From Bacillus cytotoxicus (GTDB lineage Bacteria > Bacillota > Bacilli > Bacillales > Bacillaceae_G), in contig NZ_JAMBOP010000027.1 in the NCBI RefSeq assembly GCF_023715645.1, positions 1-63,928 on the forward strand: a DNA stretch of 63,928 bases, given 5' to 3'. The position numbers and the translations under genes were made by a program. Under the pieces are notes generated by a model. The model was not told the DNA's origin. It saw only the letters and a program-made list of their open reading frames with translations, and ran no database searches. Below are positions 36,068 through 44,462 of the stretch, piece by piece. How positions within the stretch are numbered: the stretch's first letter is position 1; each line of letters begins with the position of its first letter.

Positions 36068-36385
36068 TCAAAACATTTGATATCCACGTTGCCGTAATGA
36101 TTTGATTACAATACCAGATAAAGCTGCGCCAACTAACCCCGTTGATAAAATGAAAATGTCAGCCTGTCCAAGATGAAGAAAACTTGTTCCTAATGAAGAA
36201 AATGCTTCTTTCGGCTTTACAAAATAATCCAAGAAATCAACTTTATCAATAATAAATACACAAATAAGCGGATATACAACAAGCATCACCCATGTCGCCC
36301 GTAAAATCATATTTAATAAAAAACCAATTCCAAAAAATAAAACTAAGAATAACATCATTGAAATTAACATAACAGGTATGCTCAT
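36068..36385 (-). CDS. yuiB: YuiB-like membrane protein
   Basis: This 105-residue protein has three hydrophobic segments (residues about 4-29, 30-45 and 77-94) with KVDFLDYFVKPKEAFSSLG between them. B. subtilis YuiB has the same length and neighbourhood; the function is unknown. I use ATG 36385, with GAAGGG upstream, because an ATG three codons earlier touches that site. It is 85 bases upstream of yuiC and likely co-transcribed with it. Confidence 0.8.
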   Translation of the reverse strand: MSIPVMLISMMLFLVLFFGIGFLLNMILRATWVMLVVYPLICVFIIDKVDFLDYFVKPKEAFSSLGTSFLHLGQADIFILSTGLVGAALSGIVIKSLRQRGYQMF

Positions 36386-36404
36386 GATTTCCATCCCTTC
36401 TTAT

Positions 36405-36899
36405 TTATTTCTCTGCATCTCCAACAAAAACGTTATATGCTGTGTAGCCAAACTGTTCTCCTGGATTTAACGTCCCGTCCATTTGTAAAAGCGGAGCTGG
36501 CATCGCTTCTAATAAATATTTTATTAACACAGAAGCATTTTCATCATGAATGATATCTTTCGGAAATAAAAATTCTCCTTCAGACAACTCTCGCTCTTGA
36601 ATGATAATGTCTTCTCCTTTTGGCTCTAAAAGAAAAATAATCATGTTATCACTAACCTCACCCTGTATGACACCCGATCGAACACCCATTATTCCTTTCA
36701 CACTCGTAGCAATTCCTGTTTCCTCCAACACTTCACGTTGCACTGCTTGATCGATTGTTTCACCTTCATTGACAAAGCCAGCAGGCAATGACCATTCCCC
36801 TTTTAATCCACCATATTTTTTCTTAACGACAAGCCATCTTCCATCCGATGTTATGACAAGACCACTTACCGCTAACCACACCTTTCCGCGTTCACTCAT
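36405..36899 (-). CDS. Nudix hydrolase
   Basis: This 164-residue protein has a full Nudix box, GX5EX7REUXEEXGU, in GFVNEGETIDQAVQREVLEE. It hydrolyses a nucleoside diphosphate linked to another group; the substrate cannot be read. The N-terminal strand KVWLAVSGLVITSDGRWLVV and LKGEWSLPAG are typical. It ends 19 bases before yuiB and probably forms an operon with yuiB and yuiC. Confidence 0.88.
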   Translation of the reverse strand: MSERGKVWLAVSGLVITSDGRWLVVKKKYGGLKGEWSLPAGFVNEGETIDQAVQREVLEETGIATSVKGIMGVRSGVIQGEVSDNMIIFLLEPKGEDIIIQERELSEGEFLFPKDIIHDENASVLIKYLLEAMPAPLLQMDGTLNPGEQFGYTAYNVFVGDAEK

Positions 36900-37014
36900 T
36901 ACCAGAAACCCCTTTCAGACAAACAAGCAGAATATTCATCCTTTTCTTTCATTATACTATAAAAATTCCAAAAGAAGAAAGTACCGCCTTTGTAAAAATT
37001 AGAATATTCAGTGA

Positions 37015-37056
37015 AATGAAAAATAGAAATAGCTATGATAGCCATTTCTATTTTTC
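37015..37056 (-). terminator. Probable original terminator of yumB, now displaced
   Basis: AAATAGAAAT and ATTTCTATTT, with inner GCTAT/ATAGC, form a long stem. On the minus strand TTTTT follows. It lies 245 bases past the yumB stop because A-MITE copy 3 sits between them. Confidence 0.75.
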
Positions 37057-37067
37057 ATTACAAATTA

Positions 37068-37295
37068 GTAACTACTCAGTCATACATTTCATTGGAAAGT
37101 TATTTTCATGTTTCAGCATCTAGATTGCTGTCATGAAGATAAAAAAGGGCAATGCACCTCGCTACCTTTCTTTGTTTTAAAACGTTGCGCGTGGCAGGAA
37201 AAGGACCTGGCCGCTCCTAGTATGGCCAGTTGCTCTCGCCACCCTAAAAAGAAAGTGGTTTTCTGCCTTTTTTTATAGAGGGACTGTGTAGTTAC
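37068..37295 (+). mobile_element. A-MITE copy 3 (228 bp), inserted at the yumB stop codon
   Basis: Ends are GTAACTACTCAGTC and GACTGTGTAGTTAC (one change). The perfect duplication ACAAATTA is at 37060-37067 and 37296-37303; the right copy includes the yumB stop codon (37301-37303). The core hairpin is CTGGCC with GGCCAG, a base-pair change compared with CTGACC/GGTCAG in other copies. Confidence 0.92.
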
Positions 37296-37300
37296 ACAAA

Positions 37301-38509
37301 TTAAAAGAATTTTAATTTACCTTTTTTAAGAACTAATAAAGGTCCGCCAAGTATGAATAAATAACGGTTATCGATTACTTTCTTCATGACTGAAGCTTTC
37401 CAACCAGTTAATTTTTTGCCCATGACAACGCCTATTGCATCATCATGACCTAATGAACATACAGTACCTTTGTTATCGAATACAAACTTCTTCATTTCGC
37501 ATTTACCACGAATAAGAACAGCTAAATTATGCGCAATATTGTAACCTTGTTGAATTGCGATTTGTGCTGTTGGTGGGTAGGGACGGTTAATTTCTTCGTT
37601 AATAAGTAACGCTGCATCACCAACCATGAATACTTCTTCATGCCCTGGAGCGTGCATGTACTCATCCACTTTTACACGGCCGCGCATTGCTTCAAAACCA
37701 GACTCTTCTACAATACCGTTACCGCGTACACCTGCAGCCCAAACTACAGTTGCAGATTTCAATAATTCTACATCGTCATCGTTTGCAACAAAAATACCTT
37801 CTTCAGTTGCTTCTTTAATTGCTGTACCGATACGGAATTCTACACCTTTTTTCTCTAATTGTTTTACAGCATACTCAACTAGCTCTGAATCGAAACCAGG
37901 AAGTGCAGTTGGCGCAGCTTCAACACAGATAATACGTGCTTTTTCGCGTGGAACATCATACTCTTTGCAAAGCTCAGGAATACGGTTCGCAAGCTCACCT
38001 ACATACTCGATACCTGTAAATCCAGCACCGCCGACAACAATTGTAACTAACTCATCGCGCTTTTCTGAAGCATATAAAGAAAACATGTACTCCATATGAT
38101 CACGAATTTGACGAGTTGCATTAATGTTAGCGATAGAGAATGCATGCTCTTTTAATCCTTTAATTCCAAACGTTTCAGACTCGAAACCAAGACCGATTAC
38201 TAAGTAATCATACTCTAGCTCGCCATTTTTTAAGATAACGCGCTTTTCAACTGCCTTAATTTCTACAACTGTATCTTGTACAAAGTTTACTTTGTTTGTA
38301 TCGATTACATCTTTAATGTCTAAACGAACCTTGTCATGATGCAACGTACCAGCTGCACTTTCATGTAACCATGTCGCTTGATAATGATAGCTGTTGTTAT
38401 TTACTAATGTAATTTCAGCTTCACTTACAGATAATATTTTTTGCAGACGAACAGTAGTAATTATTCCACCATAACCCGCGCCTAAAACTACGATTTTTGG
38501 CTTCTTCAC
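37301..38509 (-). CDS. yumB: Type II NADH dehydrogenase (YumB-like)
   Basis: This protein of about 402 residues is an FAD-dependent NADH:menaquinone oxidoreductase without proton pumping. The FAD motif is [11 protein letters not shown], the NADH motif is [19 protein letters not shown], and the second FAD segment is [13 protein letters not shown]-terminal amphipathic stretch ([22 protein letters not shown]) should hold it to the membrane. Two GTG starts are possible; I prefer 38509, with AGGGGTG 8 bases upstream, over 38518. Its stop codon is part of the target duplication of A-MITE copy 3. Confidence 0.9.
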   Translation of the reverse strand: MKKPKIVVLGAGYGGIITTVRLQKILSVSEAEITLVNNNSYHYQATWLHESAAGTLHHDKVRLDIKDVIDTNKVNFVQDTVVEIKAVEKRVILKNGELEYDYLVIGLGFESETFGIKGLKEHAFSIANINATRQIRDHMEYMFSLYASEKRDELVTIVVGGAGFTGIEYVGELANRIPELCKEYDVPREKARIICVEAAPTALPGFDSELVEYAVKQLEKKGVEFRIGTAIKEATEEGIFVANDDDVELLKSATVVWAAGVRGNGIVEESGFEAMRGRVKVDEYMHAPGHEEVFMVGDAALLINEEINRPYPPTAQIAIQQGYNIAHNLAVLIRGKCEMKKFVFDNKGTVCSLGHDDAIGVVMGKKLTGWKASVMKKVIDNRYLFILGGPLLVLKKGKLKFF

Positions 38510-38529
38510 CTTAATCACACCCCTCCTCT

Positions 38530-38743
38530 TTATATAGATAGTTGAAAATAATAAAAATAGTGCTAAAACAAATAAAATGCCAAGAATGTAAAATCCAACA
38601 TGCCTCCAACTGGCTTGCCCCTTTGTTTAAAACCTGGCATGTGGCAGAAAAAGGACCTGACCGCTCCTATGCGCGGCCAGACGCTCTCGCCCTCCCCTAA
38701 AAAAGACGGTTTTACATCAGGTTTCCAATTCAGATTTATATAA
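38530..38743 (+). repeat. Family A stand-alone repeat, copy 5 (tandem, first)
   Basis: The core is AACCTGGCATGTGGCAG, AAAAAGGACCTGACCGCTCC, GCGCGGCCAG, ACGCTCTCGCCC, then ACATCAGGTT. AACCTGGCATGT pairs with ACATCAGGTT as an outer stem. The right end ATTTATATAAAATC is shared with the next copy. Confidence 0.85.
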
Positions 38744-38930
38744 AATCGACTTTGATTTTTCAACACATAAATTACTGCTACTCAAAACACAACATGCCTC
38801 CAACTGGCTTGCTCCTTGTGTTTAAAACCTGGCATGTGGCAGAAAAAGGACCTGACCGCTCTACGCTCGGTCAGACGCTCTCGCCCTCCCCTAAAAAAGA
38901 GGGTTTTAATTTAGACTTATGTAAATACAT
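38744..38930 (+). repeat. Family A stand-alone repeat, copy 6 (tandem, second)
   Basis: Nearly the same sequence as copy 5, but the core hairpin is CTGACCG with CGGTCAG, fully paired where copy 5 has an A-C mismatch. The right part of the outer stem is degraded. Together copies 5 and 6 fill the 640-base gap between yumB and yumC. The rest (38931-39159) includes GAGTGC/GCACTC and TCGTAT/ATACGA inverted pairs upstream of yumC. Confidence 0.85.
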
Positions 38931-39159
38931 TCAATTACCAAACATTACCTCATTTACTTAATGCTAGCTTCTTCTTTCTATAACAACCCTACACAAAGTG
39001 CGTACACAATTCAGTCGTTTCTACGGTATTTTTTCATAAAATATGATATCATTTGTCTTGAGTGCGCTTGCACTCCGCTCATGGAAGTTTCGTATAACAT
39101 ACATACGAGTGTATATAGGATACGCACGAAAAATTTCCTAATTATAGGGGGAGTAAACA

Positions 39160-40149
39160 GTGACAGAAAATCAAAAGGTATACGACATCACTATTATTGG
39201 TGGAGGCCCAACTGGATTATTCACAGCTTTTTATGGCGGTATGAGACAAGCAAGCGTAAAAATTATTGAAAGCTTGCCACAACTCGGCGGTCAATTATCC
39301 GCATTATATCCTGAAAAGTACATATATGATATCGCAGGTTTTCCAAAAATTCGTGCACAAGAACTGATTAACAATTTAAAAGAACAAATGCGCAAGTTCG
39401 AACCAACCATTTGCTTAGAAGAAGCTGTTCAAACATTAGAAAAACAAGAAGATGGCGTGTTCAAACTTGTAACAAATAAGGAAACACACTATTCTAAATC
39501 CGTTATCATTACAGCTGGAAACGGCGCATTCCAGCCACGTCGTTTAGAATTAGAAGGAACTGAAGAATTCGAAAAAACAAACTTACACTATTTCGTTGAT
39601 GATATGAATAAATTTGCCGGCAAACGCGTTGTCGTCTTTGGCGGCGGAGATTCTGCGGTAGACTGGACAATGATGTTAGAAGCCATCGCAGAAGAAGTCA
39701 CAATCATTCACCGCCGTGACAAATTCCGTGCACATGAGCATAGCGTTGAAACGTTAATGAACTCACGCGCACAAGTAAAAACACCATACGTTCCAGTTGA
39801 ACTTATCGGTGAAGAAAAAATTGAACAAGTTGTCCTTCAACATGTGAAAACGGAAGAGAAAATTGTCATTGACGTTGATGATGTCATCGTCAACTATGGA
39901 TTCATCTCTTCTCTCGGTCCAATTAAAGACTGGGGATTAGATATCCAAAAGAACAGCATCGTTGTAAACTCCAAAATGGAAACAAACATCCCAGGTATTT
40001 ACGCAGCTGGTGACATTTGCACATACGAAGGTAAAGTAAAACTAATCGCATGCGGATTTGGCGAAGCACCAACAGCAGTAAACAACGCAAAAGCGTACTT
40101 CGATCCAAATGCAAAACTGCAACCAATGCATAGTTCTAGCATGTTTTAA
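39160..40149 (+). CDS. yumC: Ferredoxin/flavodoxin-NADP+ reductase type 2 (YumC)
   Basis: This 329-residue homodimeric flavoprotein is of thioredoxin-reductase-like fold but lacks the CxxC pair, which defines YumC-type FNR. The FAD motif is [18 protein letters not shown], the NADPH motif is [13 protein letters not shown], and [25 protein letters not shown] closes the FAD site. It transfers electrons between NADPH and ferredoxin or flavodoxin. The start is GTG with GGGGGAG upstream. B. subtilis has yumB and yumC side by side and divergent, as here. Confidence 0.95.
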   Translation: MTENQKVYDITIIGGGPTGLFTAFYGGMRQASVKIIESLPQLGGQLSALYPEKYIYDIAGFPKIRAQELINNLKEQMRKFEPTICLEEAVQTLEKQEDGVFKLVTNKETHYSKSVIITAGNGAFQPRRLELEGTEEFEKTNLHYFVDDMNKFAGKRVVVFGGGDSAVDWTMMLEAIAEEVTIIHRRDKFRAHEHSVETLMNSRAQVKTPYVPVELIGEEKIEQVVLQHVKTEEKIVIDVDDVIVNYGFISSLGPIKDWGLDIQKNSIVVNSKMETNIPGIYAAGDICTYEGKVKLIACGFGEAPTAVNNAKAYFDPNAKLQPMHSSSMF

Positions 40150-40152
40150 TAG

Positions 40153-40200
40153 AAAGAGGCTGATTCCCAAAATGTACATTTGGAATCAGCCTCTTTTTTA
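40153..40200 (+). terminator. Terminator after yumC
   Basis: GAGGCTGATTCC and GGAATCAGCCTC form a perfect 12-pair stem followed by six T. Confidence 0.93.
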
Positions 40201-40209
40201 CGCGTCCAG

Positions 40210-40297
40210 TGATATATCAGCGGAAGCGGGACATTTATCAGCGCTTTTTTCAATATATTGGCGGAAGTGGCCTATTTATCGGCACTTCGACACAACT
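40210..40297 (+). repeat. Family B array with four units
   Basis: Units of the TATATCAGCG/TTTATCGGC type have their key base at 40218, 40239, 40259 and 40280, a 20-21 base period, followed by TTCGACAC. It starts after the yumC terminator and runs into a family C element. Confidence 0.82.
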
Positions 40298-40421
40298 TAA
40301 AGTGAAACTTCCATCAGTGACGCTTTTCTCACTGATGGAAAGCTCTCACCAATCGGGCTTTTACGGGCAGTTTTCTTCCCCGTGCCTCCCCAGTCTTTAC
40401 TGCCCGTTAATGCGGGATAAA
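40298..40421 (+). repeat. Family C element, copy 2
   Basis: AAAGTGAAACTTCCATCAGTG with CACTGATGG, ACCAATCGGGC, and ACGGGCAG pairing with CTGCCCGT, ending GGGATAAA. The left duplication is altered (TTAAA against ATAAA), perhaps because the element joins a family B copy. Confidence 0.78.
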
Positions 40422-40518
40422 GACCGTTCGACGAACAATACACTATCCTCCCGCTGTATAATTATGGTACAATCGACAAGAACATTCGTTCCCACAAAAA
40501 AGAGAGGATGACACAACG

Positions 40519-40995
40519 ATGCAACCTACAATTATAAAAAGAGAAGCTTTTCAAGCCATCGGGATTTCTATTACTACAAACAACGAACTGGAAATGTCCA
40601 GCGACGGAAAAATCCCTCACCTATGGAATCAATACTTTCAAGAACAAATCACCAACCTAATTCCAAACAAAGCTACACAAACAGAAACGCTTGCACTATA
40701 TTCCAACTATGAATCTGATGAAACAGGCCTTTACACGTTTACAATTGCTGTTCCTGTTTCCACTGTCATTGATACACCAGAAAACATGACATCATTCACA
40801 ATCCCTGCAGCTACATACGCAGTATTTACAACACGCAAAGGACCGCTATCAGAAATCATCGCAGAATCATGGCAAGAGATTTGGAACTGGTCAAAAGAAA
40901 ATAAACGTGCGTTCACAATAGACTTCGAGCTGTATGATGAACGAGCTTGCGACCCAAACGATGCCCAAGTTGACATTTATATTGCACTTGCTTAA
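40519..40995 (+). CDS. GyrI-like/AraC effector-binding domain protein
   Basis: This 158-residue stand-alone domain has the family pattern: the N-terminal strand TIIKREAFQAIGIS, HLWNQYFQEQI, the central AATYAVFTTRKGPLSEIIAESWQEIWNW, and the C-terminal DFELYDERACDPNDAQVDIYIAL. It should bind a small molecule, probably without DNA binding. AGAGGATG precedes the ATG. It stands alone between a family C element and a terminator. Distant relatives are the gene at 8426 and the remnant at 6359. Confidence 0.82.
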   Translation: MQPTIIKREAFQAIGISITTNNELEMSSDGKIPHLWNQYFQEQITNLIPNKATQTETLALYSNYESDETGLYTFTIAVPVSTVIDTPENMTSFTIPAATYAVFTTRKGPLSEIIAESWQEIWNWSKENKRAFTIDFELYDERACDPNDAQVDIYIALA

Positions 40996-41001
40996 TACAC
41001 A

Positions 41002-41031
41002 AAAGGACACAGCGGTAGCTGTGTCCTTTCC
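41002..41031 (+). terminator. Terminator after the effector-binding gene
   Basis: AAAGGACACAGC and GCTGTGTCCTTT form a perfect hairpin with loop GGTA. Confidence 0.85.
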
Positions 41032-41039
41032 ATATTCAT

Positions 41040-41185
41040 TCCCTATTATATAATCCAACTTGACTTTCCAACACACAAGTCGCCGTTACTTTCTTCCTCC
41101 CTTTGTTTGAAGGAAGAAAAAGACTCCAACCGCTTCTACTCATGTCCAGACACTTAGGGCCATCAAAAAAGGGGGTATGTCAAGT
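41040..41185 (+). repeat. Family A stand-alone repeat, copy 7 (decayed)
   Basis: CCAACTTGACTTTCCAACACACAAGTCGCCG at the left and CTCCAACCGCTTCTACTCATG, then ATCAAAAAAGGGGGTATGTCA at the right match family A with many changes. The GTGGCAG arm is lost. Confidence 0.6.
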
Positions 41186-41186
41186 T

Positions 41187-41242
41187 TTTAATGTTATATT
41201 CATATATATGTTTTTTAATCAATATATGAATATAACATTAAA
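41187..41242. repeat. Perfect 21-bp AT-rich inverted repeat
   Basis: TTTAATGTTATATTCATATAT (41187-41207; arm of 21) is exactly complementary to 41222-41242 across a 14-base loop. It follows a decayed family A copy, and could be two opposed AT-rich element ends or a cruciform-forming site. Confidence 0.75.
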
Positions 41243-41387
41243 TCTAGAAAAAAGCCTTTCATTACATATCGTCAAATCTTACAAAACTGTTATGTTTCTG
41301 TAAGATTAGGCGATAGCAAGCTAACAAGTTCTCCTGCATAATAAACGTATAAACAGCAAGAAAAAACAACTTTATGAGGTGATACAT

Positions 41388-41705
41388 ATGAATGGAAATA
41401 AAATATTATCTGCGCTTTCTTACTTTAGTGTTCTCTTTGCCCCTATCTTGTTCCCGGTAATCGTTTGGATTGTAGGAGATTCTGAAACAAAAAGTCATGC
41501 TAAACGTGCTCTATGGACACATGTTCTTCCGAGCATTGCTATCTTTATAGGACTTGCTGTATTAGGAGTTATGGATGTTGGTTTTAATCATTCAGATTCG
41601 ACACTTGCGATTGGTTCAGTAATTGTCGTATGCATTTGTGCCCTACTTAGTCTATACTACTTTATTTGGAATGTAGTAAAAGGAATTCAAGTCATTAAAG
41701 GATAA
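41388..41705 (+). CDS. DUF4870 family membrane protein
   Basis: This 105-residue protein has three hydrophobic segments with the DUF4870 pattern: LSALSYFSVLFAPILFPVIVWIV, then KSHAKRALWTHVLPSIAIFI, and a last helix ending FIWNVVKGIQVIKG. The function is unknown. The start is ATG 41388, with GAGGTGATACAT just before it; the ATG three codons earlier overlaps that site. A terminator (AACCACCAAAT with ATTTGGTGGTT) follows at 41705-41757. Confidence 0.82.
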   Translation: MNGNKILSALSYFSVLFAPILFPVIVWIVGDSETKSHAKRALWTHVLPSIAIFIGLAVLGVMDVGFNHSDSTLAIGSVIVVCICALLSLYYFIWNVVKGIQVIKG

Positions 41706-41757
41706 AAACACAACCACCAAATATCTCTCCTAAGAGACATTTGGTGGTTTTTCGTTT
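41705..41757 (+). terminator. Terminator after the DUF4870 gene
   Basis: ACCACCAAATATCTC pairs with GAGACATTTGGTGGT; TTTTTCG follows. It overlaps the stop codon by one base. Confidence 0.85.
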
Positions 41758-41879
41758 TTTCAACATGAAAAATCCGCTGGGCAAATCCCACTTTTTTGAA
41801 TACAATAAAAAAGTATCTGTATAGAAAGATTCGAAACTGTTAACAAAGATAAAAAGACATATGACAGAAAGGGATTCAT

Positions 41880-43130
41880 ATGGAGGAATTACAAAAAAGT
41901 AAACCCATCCTACAAGAAACGGAAGTACCGTTATTAAAAAATGCAAACTTCCTATTTCTTTGGGCCGCCACTCTATTTTCAAGCTTTGCCTTAGCATTTT
42001 TCACATTTTCCCAAACGTGGTACATAGCAAAAACGTTAAATTTAGAAGCATCACTTGGCGTTGTTTTTGTCGCTCTTAGTGTTCCACGTCTCATCTTTAT
42101 GATTATCGGCGGAGCTGTTGCGGACAAATTCCCGAAAAAGAATATTATGTTTTATTCTAATATTGTTCGTGCATTTATTGTCGCGATCATTCTCATTTGG
42201 TTTATTGTTGGGCACGTCACACTATACACATTTGCTTTATTTGCACTTTTCTTCGGCTTAGCTGACGCCTTTTTCTGGTCCGCTGACGGTTCTATCTTAC
42301 CCGAACTTGTCGCGAAGCAGCGTCTTACACAAGCAAATTCACTGACACAAATGACAAACCAAGCATCCGTTATCCTCGGCCCTGTCTTTGGCGGGATACT
42401 GATTAAATTCAGTAATTATGAAACAATCTTTACAATAACCATTTTATTATTAATAGTCGCTGCCATACTGATTCAAAAGGTTCATTCAAATGTAGGCCAA
42501 GAAGAAACACACAAAAATAAAGGCATGTTCACTTCTATTAAAGAAGGCATTCTTTATGTGAAAGAATCTTCGTTTTTATCAACGTTCCTTATTTGCAGTG
42601 CCTTTTTGAATTTATTTTTAATCGGACCAATGCAAGTCGGTTTTCCGCTCTTTGTAAAAAATGTATTGCACGGTGACTCGTTACAATTTAGTTATTTAGA
42701 AGCAGCGGTTGGCGGCGGGATGGCCATTGGCGCTGTTATCGTTGGACTGCGAAACATTCATCGCCGCCGCGGGTTATTTTGCATTATTATGATGCTATTG
42801 TCAGGTATTTTCTTCTTGTCTATTAATTTCAGTACAACACTTTGGCAAGCACTTCTTTCCGGCTGCTTTTACGGCATTACAATCGCAATGGCAATTGTGC
42901 CGTTAATGGCCATGATTCAATCGACTGTAAAAGAAGAAATGATGGGCCGCGTTATGAGCTTACTCATGCTATCATCAATGGGCTTTATACCGATTTCTTA
43001 TGCAGTTACATCACTTGCCCTAGCAGCTGGAATACCAATTGTTACAGTGATGAAAAGCGGCGCTATTGCGGTCATTGTCTTTGTACTCTTTATCGCAATT
43101 CGCGTTCCAACTGTACGGAAATTTGATTAA
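41880..43130 (+). CDS. MFS efflux transporter (12-helix type)
   Basis: This 416-residue protein has 12 predicted helices in two halves. The conserved loop between helices 2 and 3 is IIGGAVADKFPKKNIMFYSN, and NQASVILGPVFGGIL is in helix 5. The branch resembles macrolide or siderophore exporters (MefA/EntS-like MFS_3). The substrate is unknown. AAAGGGATTC precedes the ATG. It is a single-gene unit. Confidence 0.85.
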   Translation: MEELQKSKPILQETEVPLLKNANFLFLWAATLFSSFALAFFTFSQTWYIAKTLNLEASLGVVFVALSVPRLIFMIIGGAVADKFPKKNIMFYSNIVRAFIVAIILIWFIVGHVTLYTFALFALFFGLADAFFWSADGSILPELVAKQRLTQANSLTQMTNQASVILGPVFGGILIKFSNYETIFTITILLLIVAAILIQKVHSNVGQEETHKNKGMFTSIKEGILYVKESSFLSTFLICSAFLNLFLIGPMQVGFPLFVKNVLHGDSLQFSYLEAAVGGGMAIGAVIVGLRNIHRRRGLFCIIMMLLSGIFFLSINFSTTLWQALLSGCFYGITIAMAIVPLMAMIQSTVKEEMMGRVMSLLMLSSMGFIPISYAVTSLALAAGIPIVTVMKSGAIAVIVFVLFIAIRVPTVRKFD

Positions 43131-43140
43131 AAGAAAGGAG

Positions 43141-43383
43141 TTATGCATCAAATGCATGACTTTTTTCTATTTTCACAGCGATCGTTTCCACTAACGGACA
43201 TGCCACACCAACTGTTTTTTGTTTTTCATTAATTGCATACCTACCTAACAAACGAATGATAAGAAAATCTGTTTTGTTAATCTCAGATTGATACTGCGTC
43301 AAAACTTGCTGCTGATATGTATTAAATTCTTCTTTATTTTGAAATTCACTATGTTGCTTCATTAATGAATACAATTTACTCAT
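43141..43383 (-). CDS. Small hypothetical protein
   Basis: This 80-residue soluble protein (MSKLYSLMKQHSEFQNKEEF at the start, then YQQQVLTQYQSEINKTDFLI and a TVGVACPLVETIAVKIEKS strand region) is not one I recognise. A strong GGGGGGCG site lies 7 bases before the ATG. It is convergent with the MFS gene, with only 10 bases between the stops, and divergent from the DUF523 gene. Confidence 0.7.
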   Translation of the reverse strand: MSKLYSLMKQHSEFQNKEEFNTYQQQVLTQYQSEINKTDFLIIRLLGRYAINEKQKTVGVACPLVETIAVKIEKSHAFDA

Positions 43384-43481
43384 ATTTATCGCCCCCCATA
43401 TATAAATAAGGGTAAAAGCATAAAAGTGGCGGAAAATTTTGGTGTATGATTAAAATAAACTTATCAAACTGAGGTGAAAAA

Positions 43482-43943
43482 ATGATCGTAATCAGTGCAT
43501 GTTTAGCTGGCATTGCGTGCCGCTATGATGGAAACGATAATCTCGTTACAAAGATTGGGGAGCTACTCGAAAAAGAAGAAGCAGTTCTTATTTGTCCGGA
43601 AGTATTAGGCGGATTACCAACGCCTCGTACCCCTGCAGAAATTATCGGTGGCAACGGAGAAGATGTCTTAGACGGAACAGCAAAGGTAATAGACCAAGAT
43701 GGAAATGATGTAACAGACATCTTTATTGCGGGTGCTTACAAAGCGCTAGATCAAATAAAAGACTTAAATCCTGAATATATTATTTTGAAAGAACGCAGTC
43801 CATCTTGCGGAAGTTCCGTCATTTACACAGGTGAATTTAACGGTCAAAAACAAGATGGTTACGGCGTTACTACTGCATTATTTAGACGACATGGTTTTAC
43901 AGTGATTTCAGAAGATGATTTTATCTCGTTGGTAGATTTATGA
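43482..43943 (+). CDS. DUF523 family protein
   Basis: This 153-residue protein matches DUF523 throughout. It has the N-terminal VISACLAGIACRYDGND, the CPEVLGGLPTPRTPAEI block and the cysteine motif ILKERSPSCGSSVIY, and ends YGVTTALFRRHGF. The conserved cysteines suggest a metal or Fe-S site or thiol chemistry; the function is unknown. GAGGTG precedes the ATG. A family C fragment begins just after its stop codon. Confidence 0.88.
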   Translation: MIVISACLAGIACRYDGNDNLVTKIGELLEKEEAVLICPEVLGGLPTPRTPAEIIGGNGEDVLDGTAKVIDQDGNDVTDIFIAGAYKALDQIKDLNPEYIILKERSPSCGSSVIYTGEFNGQKQDGYGVTTALFRRHGFTVISEDDFISLVDL

Positions 43944-43954
43944 GGAATGGAAAA

Positions 43955-43982
43955 AAACCTCACTGATTAAAGTTTCACTTTA
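43955..43982. repeat. Family C end fragment
   Basis: CCTCACTGATTAAAGTTTCACTTTAT is one outer end of a family C element. It is the same type of truncated end as at 35291 and 44814. Confidence 0.6.
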
Positions 43983-44095
43983 TCCCTCACTTGGACACAG
44001 AACTTAAATATGACAAAATTGAGAAGGAAGCCTTTGAAATGGCAGATGCCATTACTAAAGGAATTGTAAAGCAGTTCCCTCAAATATTTCAGTAA
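43983..44095 (+). pseudogene. C-terminal gene remnant, possibly a cell-wall amidase
   Basis: An open frame without a start reads PHLDTELKYDKIEKEAFEMA, then DAITKGIVKQFPQIFQ and a stop. The pattern of a closing helix (EMADAITKGIVKQF) resembles the C-terminal helix of N-acetylmuramoyl-L-alanine amidases, but this is weak. Its N-terminal part is missing, and a family C end lies directly upstream. A terminator follows, so this was a gene end. Confidence 0.5.
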
Positions 44096-44103
44096 GAGAA
44101 AAC

Positions 44104-44136
44104 GTACCGGTTCTGTAGAGAATCGGTTTCTTTTTC
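44104..44136 (+). terminator. Terminator of the gene remnant
   Basis: ACCGGTTCT and AGAATCGGT pair around GTAG-type loop bases; TTTCTTTTTC follows. Confidence 0.75.
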
Positions 44137-44147
44137 GTTGCGATCCT

Positions 44148-44262
44148 GCAAAAAGATAACCGCTACTTACTTTCTTCCTTTGGCTTAAGATAGAAAAAGC
44201 GCCTAACCGCTCCTATACACGGTCAGACGCTCTTGCTTCCCCTAAAAGAAAAAAGGTATTCA
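44148..44262 (+). repeat. Family A stand-alone repeat, copy 8 (partly decayed)
   Basis: CGCCTAACCGCTCCTATACACGGTCAG, ACGCTCTTGCTTCCCCTAAAAG. The hairpin CTAACCG/CGGTCAG keeps pairing except one position. The left part is shortened. Confidence 0.65.
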
Positions 44263-44458
44263 ACTTATATATAAATTCACTTTGATTTTTTCACACACAA
44301 ATCGCCGCTATGCAAAATACATCATGCCCTCCACTCGCCTAATCCTTTTGTTTCAAACCTGGCATGTGGCAAAAAAAGGCACTGACCGCTCCTACGCGCG
44401 GCCAGATGCTCTCTCCCACCTAAAAAAGAGGGATTTTGGTTTTTTCTTTATATATAAT
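44263..44458 (+). repeat. Family A stand-alone repeat, copy 9
   Basis: Begins TTATATATAAATTCACTTTG and ends CTTTATATATAATC, the AT-rich inverted ends of the stand-alone type. The core is ACCTGGCATGTGGC, GGCACTGACCGCTCC, GCGCGGCCAG, TGCTCTCTCCC, ACCTAAAAAAGAGGG. Tandem with copy 8. Confidence 0.82.
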
Positions 44459-44462
44459 CTTA

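Noticed and set aside
38530-38930. CRISPR array
   Set aside because: The repeated units are about 190 bases, have no regular short repeat/spacer pattern, and no cas genes are present. No CRISPR was seen anywhere in the window.
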